Origin: Closterium sp. NIES-65
Taxonomy: Eukaryota; Streptophyta; Zygnematophyceae; Desmidiales; Closteriaceae
NCBI GenBank assembly: GCA_948144175.1
Contig: CANXME010002122.1
Coordinates: forward strand, 317,501-381,500
Reading direction: 5' to 3'
Length of the DNA: 64,000 nucleotides
The notes below the pieces were generated by a model that worked only from the letters and a program-made list of their open reading frames with translations, did not search any database and was not told the DNA's origin. Shown here in pieces: positions 43,857 through 54,401 of the stretch. The first letter of the stretch is position 1. Every line of letters starts with the position of its first letter. The position numbers were made by a program, and so were the translations under genes.

Positions 43857-44695
43857 CCGCCCGACCGCCCCACCTGCCTGGTAAGAGCAGCGTCTGTACC
43901 ACTGCACTGCCTTGCCGCATTGTACTCACTGCCTCTCTAGTGCTGTCATGGCCTACCCTAGTATTCTCACATTTGACGCTGAGGGTCGAGTCGTTTAGTT
44001 TGAGGTCTGGGTAGATGATCTGCATGTTTTTCTACAGTGTGGTATGGCAGACGGTCTTTCACTGTTTGACCTGACTTCTGGTGCCTCTCCTGCCCCTGCT
44101 GCTGATGCTGACGCCACTATTCGCTCACAGTGGGCCACGCTTTATGCTGCTGCTCGCCTTGCTGTGCGCCGCCACTTACCAACCACTGAGCGTGCACACT
44201 CTAGCCAGTACAAGAGTCCTTAGACATTGTACGACGCTGAAGTTGCACGCTACTCTTCCCCTGCCACTGCTACTCTGAGCTGCCTCATGCTACCGTACCT
44301 CTTCCCTGACCTTGCTGCCTTTCCCACAGTCACTGACCTCATTACGCACCTCTGCACTAGTGATACTCACTACCGCGCTGCGCATCCTGCTGAAATCTGC
44401 GCCAAGAACCTTCCCCCATATACATCACCCTCTACTACATAATCACCCGGCTCTGTTACTCTCTCCGCGTAGTCAGGGATCACTTTCTCTCAGTTTGCCC
44501 CACCACTCTCACCGTTGACCTCCTTGAGAAGGCCCTCTTTGTGGCAAAGAAGAGCATAGTTGCTATAGGAGCCTCTTGTGGTGACCCTCACACCCTCGTC
44601 TTAGAGCGTAATCTCCCTCCCCCCTCTTGCCCTCTTTTGCCTCTGCTGCTGCGGCCGACCTCGTTGGCTTTGAGTCCGTCGGCGCTAGGACAGTG
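43857..44695 (+). pseudogene. Copia-2d gag
   Basis: ATG 43948-43950 gives MAYPSILTFDAEGRVV and then an immediate stop (TAG), followed by FEVWVDDLHVFLQC, DGLSLFDLTSGASPAPAADA and LMLPYLFPDLAAFPTVTDLI. It ends in LLEKALFVAKKSIVAIGAS, the same block as in Copia-2a gag. It is cut near 44695 and joined to Copia-3 integrase sequence in the same orientation. Confidence 0.8.
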
Positions 44696-46457
44696 GTCAT
44701 GGAGGCAGTGGAAGGAGTGTGTGGTGAAGCAGATTAGGACAGATTGGGGTGGTGAGTTTCTTGGAGCTGAGATAACGGCCTGGCTCAAGAAACAGGGCAA
44801 CCAGAGGGAGCTGACCACGGCTTACACCCCAGAGTCTAACGGTGTAGCAGAATGGGCGAACTGAACAATTCTGGAGATAGCTAGGGCGCTGCTCATCGAA
44901 TCTGGGCTGGGCAACTCCATGTGGCCCCATGCTGTTCGGCACGCTACCGTCGCTAGGAACAGGGTACTCACAAAGGTTGGTGATGACTCGTGGGTGCCGT
45001 TGGAGAGGTGGCTTGGGAGGAAGCCGCCGGTGGACATGCTGAGGGTGTTTGGTTGCATGGAAGTCGCCCACATCCCCAAGACCTACCGCACTAAGTTGGG
45101 GGCAAGTGCAATCTGGTGTGTGCATTTGGTGCTGGCTGCTGAGAGCAAGGGATGGCTGCTGTGGGAACCTTCCAAGGGTGTGTTGTTTGACAGCAGGGAG
45201 ATGAAGTTTGTTGAGGACATGATGTATGGCAGCTGGGAGAAACAGCCGGAGGCCTGGGTGTCCCAGCAGATGGAGCAGATCACCATGCAGCTGGATCTGA
45301 CTCCTAGTATGTGGGAGAAGGGAGAGGAGGTAGCTGCAGAGGGTGGTGATGGAGAGAAGGTGCAGGAGGGACTTGCTGGTGAAGGTGATGGTGTGGAGAC
45401 TAGCGGTAGCACTAGTGGAGCTGCTGGATCCGAGGGAGGAGAGCAGCAGCAGGGAAAATCTAAGAAGCCGAAGGGTGTTGTTATGAGGGGATGGGAGACA
45501 TCCGTCTCCAGGCCAGGACGTACCCGTATGGCTACTAACAAGGTGATTGCAGGAGCTGATGTAGCAGAGCAGTAGCTTGGGACAGAGGAGGCATTGCTGA
45601 TTCTACCACATGGCCATGATCCGGATGAGGAGGATGAACCTGCCTACTGTTTTGTTGCCCCTGCACCAGAGGAACCAGCTAGCATGGAGGAGGCATTAGC
45701 TGGCCCAGATAGGGAGAAGTGGTTGGTTTCCAGAGATGCTGAATAACGGAGCTTGCTAGAGAATGGAACATGGGAGCTGGTGATGCTGCCTGAGCGGAAG
45801 AAAGCCGTACAGTGCAAGTAGGTGCTAAGGATCAAGACCGATAATAAGCGAAAGGTCATCATCTACAAGAGTAGGCTATTGGCTAAGAGATTTATGCAGA
45901 AGGAGAAGCGGGACTTCAGTGAGATCTTTGCTCCCACTGCCAAACCCCGTACCCTCCGTGTGTTGTTGGAAATTCATCATTCAGATGGATATATCAACGG
46001 CGTTCCTCAATGGGATTTTAGAGAAAGATGTGCTTATGACGCAGCCGCCTGGGTATGAATATGGTACGGGCAGGGTATGCAAGCTAAAAAAGTCCATCTA
46101 CGGCTTGAAGCAGGCGCCAAGCTGCTGGTACCAGAAGTTAGCAGCTGTTTTAGAGAAGATGGGATTCAGGACCAGCAGATGTAACGAGAGCCTCTTTCTG
46201 AAGGGGGAGGGGAGAAGCTGGTGCTGTTTCTGGTCTATCTGGACGATATTCTTCATACTAGCAGCAGCATGAAGGAGATCCACAACGTGCAGCAGCAGCT
46301 GATGGAGAACCTCAAGTGCAAGAACCTTGAGGAGGTAAATTACTCCCCGGGATGCATGTCGAGAGGGATCTGGATCACATGTGGTTGAAGCTGCACCAGG
46401 AGAAGTTCATCAAGGAGCTCGGGGAGAAGTACGGGATCGAAAATGAGCGCAAAGTTG
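44696..46457 (+). pseudogene. Copia-3d integrase and RT, 5' part of the split + strand element
   Basis: Begins inside integrase (ECVVKQIRTDWGGEFLGAEI, second Asp near 44740; TPESNGVAEWAN with the Glu, then a stop). It continues with MWPHAVRHATVARNRVLTKV (44919) to SGAAGSEGGEQQQGK, a stop near 45575, and then RT: LAKRFMQKEKRDFSEIFAPT and [20 protein letters not shown]. The catalytic box reads VYLDDIL (about 46230), in a shifted frame. It ends GIENERKV at 46457, where Copia-3e inserted. The text resumes at 52073. Confidence 0.83.
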
Positions 46458-46536
46458 TGATGGTATAAGGGCCTAATAAAGTCAAGCTATTAAGACTTAT
46501 AAAGAGGATCACTATAACGCAGCTCTGATACCAGCT
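46458..46536 (-). repeat. U5-PBS-leader read-through at the 3' end of Copia-3e
   Basis: 46458-46499 is the LTR edge (TGATGGTATAAGGGCC, 42 bp). 46500-46521 is the untranslated leader (TAAAGAGGATCACTATAACGC), 46522-46533 the PBS complement GCTCTGATACCA, and the full LTR starts again at 46537. The leader copy has AAAGAGG, as in Copia-3e itself (50941 region), not AACGAGG as in 3b and 3f, so it derives from the same element. The TSD touches 46458, so this was probably the integrating end. Confidence 0.85.
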
Positions 46537-47590
46537 TGTTGATGTGAGGGCCTAATAAACTCAAAATATTAAGACTTAATCAAAATTAAAACCTCTCCTC
46601 AAGGTCACCTCCAAGGGTCCTTGGGTGCCTGGTGCAACACCAGCCCCTATCCTCGGGTCCGAGTTTGTAGAGAGAGAGATCAAGAGGGACTTAGTCAAAA
46701 CAGCAAGAGTACTTTGAACGTCTCGCAGCGTATCGTGCAGACCGTCGATCTGATTCAGCTGAGAATTTCCTATATCGAAGCTCACTCTAAGAGCTTTAAA
46801 ATAAGCTATGTTGCATCGCTAAAATTTCTGCCATTACAAAGTAATGGCTCGTACAGCGTTTGCCTAATGTTGGAGTATAAGGATACTAGCGCTGACTCGG
46901 GTAGCATTCCGCCGTCGCACCGCGTAGAAAGGAAATTCCAGCAAGGAAGGAATTCGCTTGAATCAATTTCACTATGTTCAGGTACAAACAGAGAAGGAAT
47001 ATATAATTCTAGCTAGCAAGGACCTTGGGAATCAACCTGGGAACAACTAGGGATGATCCCAAATAATTCCAAGCAACAGAACAAACCTGGCTGGACAAAA
47101 CAGCAGGTGGTAGGTTGGTAAACAACCTCTGGTTCTGTTTTTCCAACCTGGGAAAACAACAACCTGGTTCAGGTCCTAAAAACAGAACCTGTTTTGTCTT
47201 TGCCCAACCAGCCAAATGCTAGTTCCGCTGGTTTCCCCTGGCCCTGTAGCATGCAGATACAGAGAATCAACATCCAACCTTCACCTACATTGTACCTCTA
47301 TAGTGCCTGCCCTGCTACACTATAGTCAACCAAACAAAACAGTACAATTTTGAGTTGGATAGAACTGAATCTGCACAATCAATTCAACCGAACCGCAAAG
47401 CTTCCATCTTGGGTTCCTTTGCGAGGTCGTCCTTTCTGCTTCTTCTGTTCATAGCGCGTACAATGTTATGCCCAAGCGCAAAATGCGCGAGTACCTGCAA
47501 ATGCTTCAAGCGAAAATTGCGAAAGCAAACTAACAGACCAACATTTCATTCAAACCCAAATGCATTCGCACACGCATACTCATACAAACA
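46537..47590 (-). repeat. 3' LTR of Copia-3e, truncated at its U3 end
   Basis: TGTTGATGTGAGGGCC onward matches the Copia-3 LTRs to ACTCATACAAACA at 47590. The final 40 bp or so (to CCCAACA) and the polypurine tract are missing. A 36 bp direct repeat (47521-47556 and 47597-47632, GAAAGCAAACTAACAGACCA...) bridges into pol. Confidence 0.87.
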
Positions 47591-47632
47591 AAGTTCGAAA
47601 GCAAACTAACAGACCAACATTTCATTCAAACC

Positions 47633-49140
47633 TCTTCAATTCCTTATGCAACCAGTGCCACTTGATAAGCATATGTTTGTTCAGCCCATGAAGCACAGCA
47701 TTCCTGACCATCCCAAGAGCTCCCTTGCTATTACAAAACAGCGGCATAGCAACCTTTTGCTCTTGGCCAATCTCCTCTAACAGCCTCCTCAGCCAAATGA
47801 CCTCCTTCACCCCATGGAACATCGCCATGTACTCTGATTCCACAGAAGAGAGTGCTGTCTCTGTCTGCTTCTTTGACCTCCAACTAACAGGTCCTCCTCC
47901 AACTACGCACATGTATCCTCCCACAGATGAGGAATCCTCCTTCTCAGAGGCCCACGTAGCATCGGTAAAGCAAGTGAGAAAGAGCTTGCCTTCTCCAAGC
48001 CTCTCCTTGTTCTCTTTCAGCATCTCAACCTCTTTCTGCATCACCTGTGCAGATGCGGAGTACTGAACTCCAATGCTTGGGTGAGAGTTCAGATACTTCA
48101 CCACACGCTCAGCTGCATCCACCTGCTTCTCTAATGGATTCTGCACCACCCTAGCCAGCTGCCCAACCGAGAAAGAGATGTCAGGCCTTGTGTGAACTGC
48201 TGCATACAAGAGCCTCCCCTCCAAGGACTGAAATTGATGCTGCTCCTCGGCTTCAACGCTTTCTTCCTCTGCAGCTTTCACAAGCTTGAATTCTGCTGGC
48301 AGGGGAGTTGCAACCTTGCGCTCATTCTCAATCCCGTACTTCTCCCCAAGCTCCTTGATGAAATCCTCCTGCTGCAGCTTCAACCACCTGTAATCCAGAT
48401 CCCTCTCCACGTGCATCCCGAGGTAGTACTTTTCCTCCCTAAGGTTTTTGCACTTGAAGTTCTCCATCAGATGCTGCTGCACCTTCTGGATCTCCTTCAT
48501 GCTGCTGCTAAAGAGAAGAATTTTGTCCACATAGACCAGAAACAGCACCAGCTTCTCCCCCTCCTCCTTGAGAAAGAGGCTCTCATCACAGCTGCTGGTC
48601 CTGGATCCTATCTCCTCTAAAACAGCTGCCAACTTCTGGTACTAGCAGCGTGACGCCTGCTTCAAGCCGTAGATTGACTTTTCCAGCTTGCACACCCTGC
48701 CCGTACCATCCTCATACCCAGGTGGCTGCATCATGAACACCTCCTCCTCTAAAATCCCATTGAGGAACGCGGTAGGTCTTGGGGACGTGGGCGACTGCCA
48801 TGCAACCGAACACCCTCAGCATGTCCACCGGTGGCTTCCTCCCAAGCCACCTTTCCAACGGCACCTACGAGTCATCCCCAACCTTGGTGAGTACCCTATT
48901 CCTAGCGACGGTAGCGTGCCGAACAGCATGGGGCCACATGGAGTTGCCCAGCCCAGATTCTATGAGCAGCACCCTAGCTGTCTCCAGAATCGTCCGGTTC
49001 GCCCGTTCTGCTACACCGTTAGACTGTGGGGTGTAAGCCGTGGTCAGCTCCTTCTGGATGCCCTGCTTCTTGAGCCAGGCCATCATCTCAGCTCCAAGGA
49101 ACTCACCAACCCGATCTTTCCTAATCCGCTTCACCACACA
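47633..49140 (-). pseudogene. Copia-3e RT/RNase H and integrase fragments
   Basis: One 336-codon - strand frame (48632-47622) covers the RT end and RNase H: FLVYVDKILLFSSS (YVDK, catalytic Asp lost), DFIKELGEKYGIENERK, FTDATWASEKEDSSSVGG, VESEYMAMFHGVKE, NKHMLIKWHWL. Near 48770 an internal deletion joins it to integrase (TYR... to 48780-49137, with RIRKDRVGEFLGAEM and TPQSNGVAERANRTI; Asp replaced by Lys in the second catalytic box). Its C-terminal 40 or so codons are lost. Confidence 0.83.
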
Positions 49141-49149
49141 CTTTGCTTG

Positions 49150-50929
49150 CTCCTAACAGCCACACTATGGAAGGGGAAACGGGTGAACTTTGAGAGCAAA
49201 CTGATTTCACAGTTATCATAGGGTGGTTGTCCGTTTAGCTTCAAGCCCTTAACGGCTTCAACAAGGGCATTGTCACATGCCCCAAGCCTCACTGTGCAGT
49301 TGCCCAATCCGTCTCCCCAGATCTGGCCGACACTTTCACACCAGCCCCTCCAACGGCATTGCACTCTCCCTGGGATGCAGACCCCTCTCCAGCCTGCCCC
49401 CCACCATGCCACGCCGATGCCGGCAGCTGCCACATGGATCTGTACACGTCCGTACTCTCGTGCAGATCCCAAAGCACCCGATTGCCTAGCTGCCATTTTT
49501 AAGTGCGTGCCCCATCCGTGCTAGTGCTTACCCCAGCCTTGCCAAGCTTACGGAGGGAGATGAGGTTGGCCTTGAGTTCAGGAACAAGGAGAACGTCGTG
49601 CAGCACCACCGGCTTGCCATCCGCTCCCTTAAATGAATCTCGTCACGCACCAGCCACCTTCAGCGCGTGTCCAGAGGCACAGCACACCTCGTTGATCGGT
49701 GCAGCTTGTACGTTCTCCAGCAGGTCTTTTCGCGGCGTCATCGTCCAAGCAGCGCCCGTGTCCAACACCCAATAATCCAGGGGGTGCAGCTCTGCTCCAA
49801 CCTTAGCAGATGCGTCTCCTTGCTCCCCCTTGTCTCCCGTATGGAAGAATTGGCCCGCGGTGCGCTCCTTCTTCTCCGCACCGTCATTGCCCTTCGGGTT
49901 GTTGTCGGACAAATCGGCGACCATGTTCGCGCCGTTTTTCTGGTTCCTCCGCGCGCTGCCATCCCGGTGACGATTCTCGGGGGTCCATCCATCCGGTTTC
50001 TTATAGCACAAAAACCAGGGGTGCCCCTCGTTCTCACAATACCAGCAATTTCCTTTCATTTTGCCCCCACGTCCAGATTTTGCACTGCAACCCCCCCCGG
50101 TACCTCCTTGTTGGTCGTAGGACTCGTCCTCCTTCTTTGCACCGCGTCCAGCACCACCAAAGCCACGTCCTCTGCCACGTCGGCTCCCTTGCATCCCGTA
50201 GCCGCTGCTGCTGTCGTCTCCACCCCTCAGTTGACGGCAACGGAAGTCTTCCTCAAGAATCTTTGTCCGCACCCACTCGAGTGTCCACGAGCTCTGGTTC
50301 TGCGGCAAGCTCAATCCGCTCATGAATTGAACCAACGATTCTGGCAGCAGTGGGAGCATCTTCAGGCACTTGGTCTGCTCTCGGTACGTGATTCCCGCGG
50401 TCGCCAACTTCGCGTAGAGGTCGCGCAATTTGTCCAGGACAGGTTGCACCGGCTCTCCCTCGCTTAGGCGCAACGCGGACAGCTCCCTTTCCACCATCAA
50501 TGTTACATCGTAGGTCGGGGCGTGCAGCTCCTTCAACACGGTCCACGCCTTCGGACCGCAGTCAACCTCCGGCAGCAGGTGCATGACGTGGTGACACTGG
50601 TTCAGCTCCAAACTCTGCGACATCAAGTAGTAGCCAGCCGAGACGCGCTCGTCCCAATCTTCTGGAAAGGCAGGGTCAGTTGGTTTAGGCTCCTCCCCAA
50701 TCATTAGTTTCAGCAAACTGATCTGACGGAAATAAAGTTGCGTTTTCCAGGCCCAATTATCATAGCTCTCACCATTGAACTTCTCGACGGTGAAATTTTT
50801 CAGCACCTCCTTGATCAGCGAGCCCTGGCTTGTTCTTGCTCCCCTTGGCGCAGAAACACCAGAATCTTGGCTGCCGCTACGATCTTGGGCTGAAGATTCA
50901 CCAGCTACCGCCGAGGTGTTGCCCACCAT
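49150..50929 (-). pseudogene. Copia-3e gag-protease
   Basis: 428-codon frame from ATG 50927-50929 (MVGNTSAVAGESSAQDRS) with the capsid-like region and the zinc knuckle CWYCENEGHPWFLC. The protease box is LDTGAAWTMTPRKDLL, and the frame stops at VAGA where an Arg codon became TGA (49643). Fragments of GAG-pre-integrase (LNGQPPYDNCEISLLSK, CEIS in place of CEIC) follow to about 49150. Two codons are missing in the APTYDVTLM block. Confidence 0.85.
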
Positions 50930-50960
50930 AGCTACATATAAAGAGGATCACTATAACGCA

Positions 50961-50972
50961 GCTCTGATACCA
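50961..50972 (-). other. Copia-3e primer-binding site
   Basis: GCTCTGATACCA, exact complement of TGGTATCAGAGC, three bases before the LTR at 50976. Confidence 0.87.
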
Positions 50973-50975
50973 GCT

Positions 50976-52067
50976 TGTTGGTGTAAGGGCCTAATAAACT
51001 CAAGCTATTAAGACTTAATCAAACTTAAAACCTCTCCTCAAGGTCACCTCCAAGGGTCCTTGGGTGCCTCGTACAAGACCAGCCCCTATCCTCGGGTCCG
51101 AGTTTGTAGAGAGAAGGATCAAGCGGGACTTAGTCAAAACAGCAAAACTACCTTGAACGTCGCGCAGCGTATCATGCAGACCACCGATCGGATTAAGCTA
51201 AGAATTTCGTATATCGAAGCTCACTCTAAAAGCTTTAAAATACGCCAAGTTGCCTCGCGAAAATTTCTGCCATTACAAAATTATGGCTCGGACTGCGTTT
51301 GCCTAGTTTTGGAGTACTAGAAAGTACCGTTGACTCGGGTAGCATTCCGCCGTCGCACCGCGTAGATAGGAAATTCCAGCAAGGAAGGAATTCGCTTGAA
51401 TCAATTTCACTATGTTCAAGTACAAACAGAAAATGAATAAATAGTTCTAGCTAACTAGGACCTTGGGAATCAACCTGGGAACAACCAGGGATGATCCCAA
51501 AAAATTCCAAGCAACAGAACCAACGTGGCTGGACAAAACAGCAGGTGGTAGGTTGGTAAACAACCTCTGGTTCTGTTTTTCCAACCTGGAAGAACAACAA
51601 CCAGGTTCAGGTCCTAAAAACAGAACCTGTTTTTTCTTTGCCAAACCAGCCAAATGCTGGTTCCGTTAGTTTCCCCTGGCCCTGTAGCATGCAGATACAG
51701 ACAAACAACATCCAACCTTCACCTAAATTGTACCTCTATAGTGCCTGCCCCGCTATACTATAGTCAACCAAACAAAACAGTACATTTTTGAGTCGGATAG
51801 AACTGAATCTGCACAATCAATTCAACCGAACCGCAAAGCTTCCATCCTGGGTTCCTTTGCGAGCTCGTCCTTTCTGCTTGTACTGTTCATAGCGCGTACA
51901 ATGTTATGCCAAAGCGCATAATGCGCGAGTACCTGCAAATGCTTCAAGCGAAAATTGCGAAAGCAAACAAACATGCCAATATTTCATTCACACCCAAATG
52001 CATTCGCACACGCATACTCATACAAATAGACGGCAGGATGTCGTGCAATGTGAATTTGGACCCAACA
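50976..52067 (-). repeat. 5' LTR of Copia-3e
   Basis: 1092 bp, TGTTGGTGTAAGGGCC to TTGGACCCAACA, bounded by the PBS and by the TSD AGTTG. Confidence 0.92.
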
Positions 52068-52072
52068 AGTTG

Positions 52073-52835
52073 CAACTCCCCTGCCAGCAGAATTCAAGCT
52101 TGTGAAAGCTGCAGAGGATGAAGGGGTTGAAGCCGAGGAGGAGCAGCAATTTCAGTCCTTGGTGGGCAGCCTCTTGTATGCAGCAGTTCACAGAAGGCCG
52201 GACATCTCTTTCTCGGTTGGGCAGCTGGCTAGGGTGGTGCAGAATCCATCGGAGGAGCAGGTCGATGCAGCTGAGCGTTTGGTGAAGTATCCGAACTCTC
52301 ACCCAAGCATTGGAGTTCAATACTCCGCATCTGCACAGGTGAAGCAGACAGGGATTGAGATGCTGAAAGAAAAGGGGGAGAGGCTTGGAGAAGGCAAGCT
52401 CTTTCTCACTGGCTTTATCGATGCTACGTGGGCCTCTGAGAAGGAGGATTCCTCATCTGTGGGAGGATACATCTGCGTAGTTGGAGGAGGATCTGTTAGT
52501 TGGAGGTCAAAGAAGCAGACGGAGACAGCACTCTCTTCTGTGGAATCAGAGTTAATGGCGATGTTCCATGGGGTGAAGGAGGTGATTTCGTTGAGGAGGC
52601 TTTTAGAGGAGATTGGCCAGGAGAAAAAGGTTGCTACGCCGCTGTTTTGTGAAAGGAAGGAAGCCCTTGGGATGGCTAGAAACGCTGTGCTTCATGGGCT
52701 GAACAAGCACATCCGTATAAAGTGGCACTGGTTGCGTAAAAAGGTGAGCCTCGTTGGCGTTGTGTGCGGATGAGTGGAATGAGCATGAACTAGTATGGAA
52801 TGATGGGGATGCAGCCGGCAGGCTGAGGGGGAGTG
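52073..52835 (+). pseudogene. Copia-3d RNase H and 3' end, second part of the split element
   Basis: Resumes exactly where the first part stopped (CAACTCCCCTGCCAGCAGAATTC). Frame 52102-52773 reads FQSLVGSLLYAAVHRRPDIS, FIDATWASEKEDSSSVGGYI, VESELMAMFHGVKEVISLRR, LFCERKEALGMARNAVLHGL and HIRIKWHWLRKK. Then a deletion jumps to the 3' end. RNase H changes include D to E in LFCDSK, and ESEY to ESEL. The polypurine tract GGCTGAGGGGGAGTG lies at 52821-52835. Confidence 0.85.
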
Positions 52836-53266
52836 TGTTGGGTGCAAATTCACATTGCACAATATCCTGTTGTCTGTATGAGTGTGCGTGTGCGAATGCA
52901 ATTGGGTGTGAATGGAATAGTCGTGTGTTTGTTTGCTTTCGCAATTTTCGCTTGAAGCATTTGCAGGTACTCGCGCATTATGCACTTCAGCATAACATTG
53001 TACGCGCTATGAATAGTACAAGCACAAAGGACGAGCTCGCAAAGGAACCCAAGATACAACCTTTGCGGTTCGGTTGTTTTGATTGTGCAGATTCTGTTCT
53101 ATCCAACTCGAAATTGTACTGTTTTGTTTGGTTGAGTATAGTGTAGCAGGGCAAGCACTATAGAGGTACAATTTGGGTGAAGGTTGGATGTTTTTTGTCT
53201 GTATCAGCATGCTATATACTCCTTCTCTGTTTGTTTCTGAATATAGTCAATTTGATTCAAGCAAAT
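52836..53266 (+). repeat. 3' LTR of Copia-3d, first part
   Basis: Begins TGTTGGGTGCAAATTC after the polypurine tract. An internal deletion removes the hairpin cluster (GCATGCTA joins TATACTCCTTC). It is interrupted at CAAAT (53262-53266) by Copia-3f and resumes at 60127. Confidence 0.87.
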
Positions 53267-54359
53267 TGTTGGTGCAAAGGCCTAATAAACTCAAGCTATT
53301 AAGACTTTATCAGACTTAAAACCTCTCCTCGGGGTCACCTCCAAGGGTCCTTGGGTGCCTGGTACAAGACCAGCCCCTATCCTCGGGTCCGAGTTTGTAG
53401 AGAGAGGGATCAAGAGGGACTTAGTCAAAACAGCAAGAGTACCTTGAACGTCGCGCAGCGTATCGTGCAGACCATCGATCGGATTAAGCTGAGAATTTCC
53501 TATATCGAAGCTCACTCTAAGAGCTTTAAAATAAGCCAAGTTGACTCGCGAAAAGTTCTGCCATTACGAAGTTATGGCTCGGACAGCGTTAGCCTAGCGT
53601 TGGAGTGCTAGCATACTAGCGTTGACTCGGGTAGTATTCCGCCGTCGCACCGTGTAGAAAGGAAATTCCAGCAAGGAAGGAATTCGCTTGAATCAATTTA
53701 ACTATATTCAGGTACAAACAGAGAAGGAATATATAATCCTAGCTAGCAAGGACCTTGGGAATCAACCTGGGAAGAACCAGGGATGATCCCAAATAATTCC
53801 AAGCAACAGAACCAACCTGGCTGGACAAAACAGCAGGTGGTAGGTTGGTAAACAACCTCTGGTTCTGTTTTTCCAACCTGGGAAAATAACAACCAGGTTC
53901 AGGTCCTAAAAACAGAACCTGTTTTGTCTTTGCCCAACCAGCCAAATGCTGGTTCCGCTGGTTTCCCCTGGCCCTGTAGCATGCAGATACAGACAAACAA
54001 CATCCAACCTTCACCTAAATTGTACCTCTATAGTGCCTGCCCTGCTACACTATAGTCAACCAAACAAAACAGTACAATTTCGAGTTGGATAGAACTGAAT
54101 CTGCACAATCAATTCAACCGAACTGCAAAGCTTCCATCTTGGGTTCCTTTGCGAGCTCGTCCTTTCTGCTTGTACTGTTCATAGCGCGTACAATGTTGTG
54201 CCGAAGCGCATAATGCGCGAGTACCTGCAAATGCTTCAAGCAAAAATTGCGAAAGCAAACAAACACACCAACATTCCACTCACACCCAAATGCATTCGCA
54301 CACGCATACTCATACAAACAGACGGCAGGATGTCGTGCAATGTGAATTTGCACCCAACA
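53267..54359 (-). repeat. 3' LTR of Copia-3f
   Basis: TGTTGGTGCAAAGGCC to TTGCACCCAACA, 1093 bp. The polypurine tract complement follows at 54360-54375. Confidence 0.95.
53842..53954 (-). promoter_or_regulatory. hairpin cluster in the Copia-3 LTR
   Basis: Three perfect inverted pairs occur in 113 bp. AGGTTG/CAACCT pairs 53842-53847 with 53853-53858. GGTTCTGTTTTT/AAAAACAGAACC pairs 53861-53872 with 53908-53919 and encloses AACCTGG/CCAGGTT (53875-53881 with 53893-53899). AACCAGC/GCTGGTT pairs 53936-53942 with 53948-53954. The same block occurs in nearly all Copia-3 LTRs here. A role in RNA folding, 3' end formation or template transfer is inferred only. Confidence 0.6.
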
Positions 54360-54375
54360 CACTCCCCCTCAGCCT
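54360..54375 (-). other. Copia-3f polypurine tract
   Basis: On the - strand, GGCTGAGGGGGAGTGT lies directly before the LTR start TGTTGGG, the plus-strand priming site. Between it and the stop codon lie only about 25 bases. Confidence 0.85.
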
Positions 54376-54401
54376 GCCGGCTGCATCCCCATCATTCCAT
54401 A

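Larger units (their letters stand above)
46458..52067 (-). mobile_element. Copia-3e, rearranged element inserted in Copia-3d
   Basis: Flanked by a perfect TSD AGTTG (46453-46457, 52068-52072). When it is removed, the Copia-3d RT frame rejoins (GAGCGCAAAGTTG to CAACTCCCCTGCC). 5' LTR 50976-52067 with its PBS at 50961-50972. The 3' end is a composite LTR (46458-47590) with a read-through unit. Internal deletions remove parts of RT, integrase, the polypurine tract and the pol C-terminus. Confidence 0.9.
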
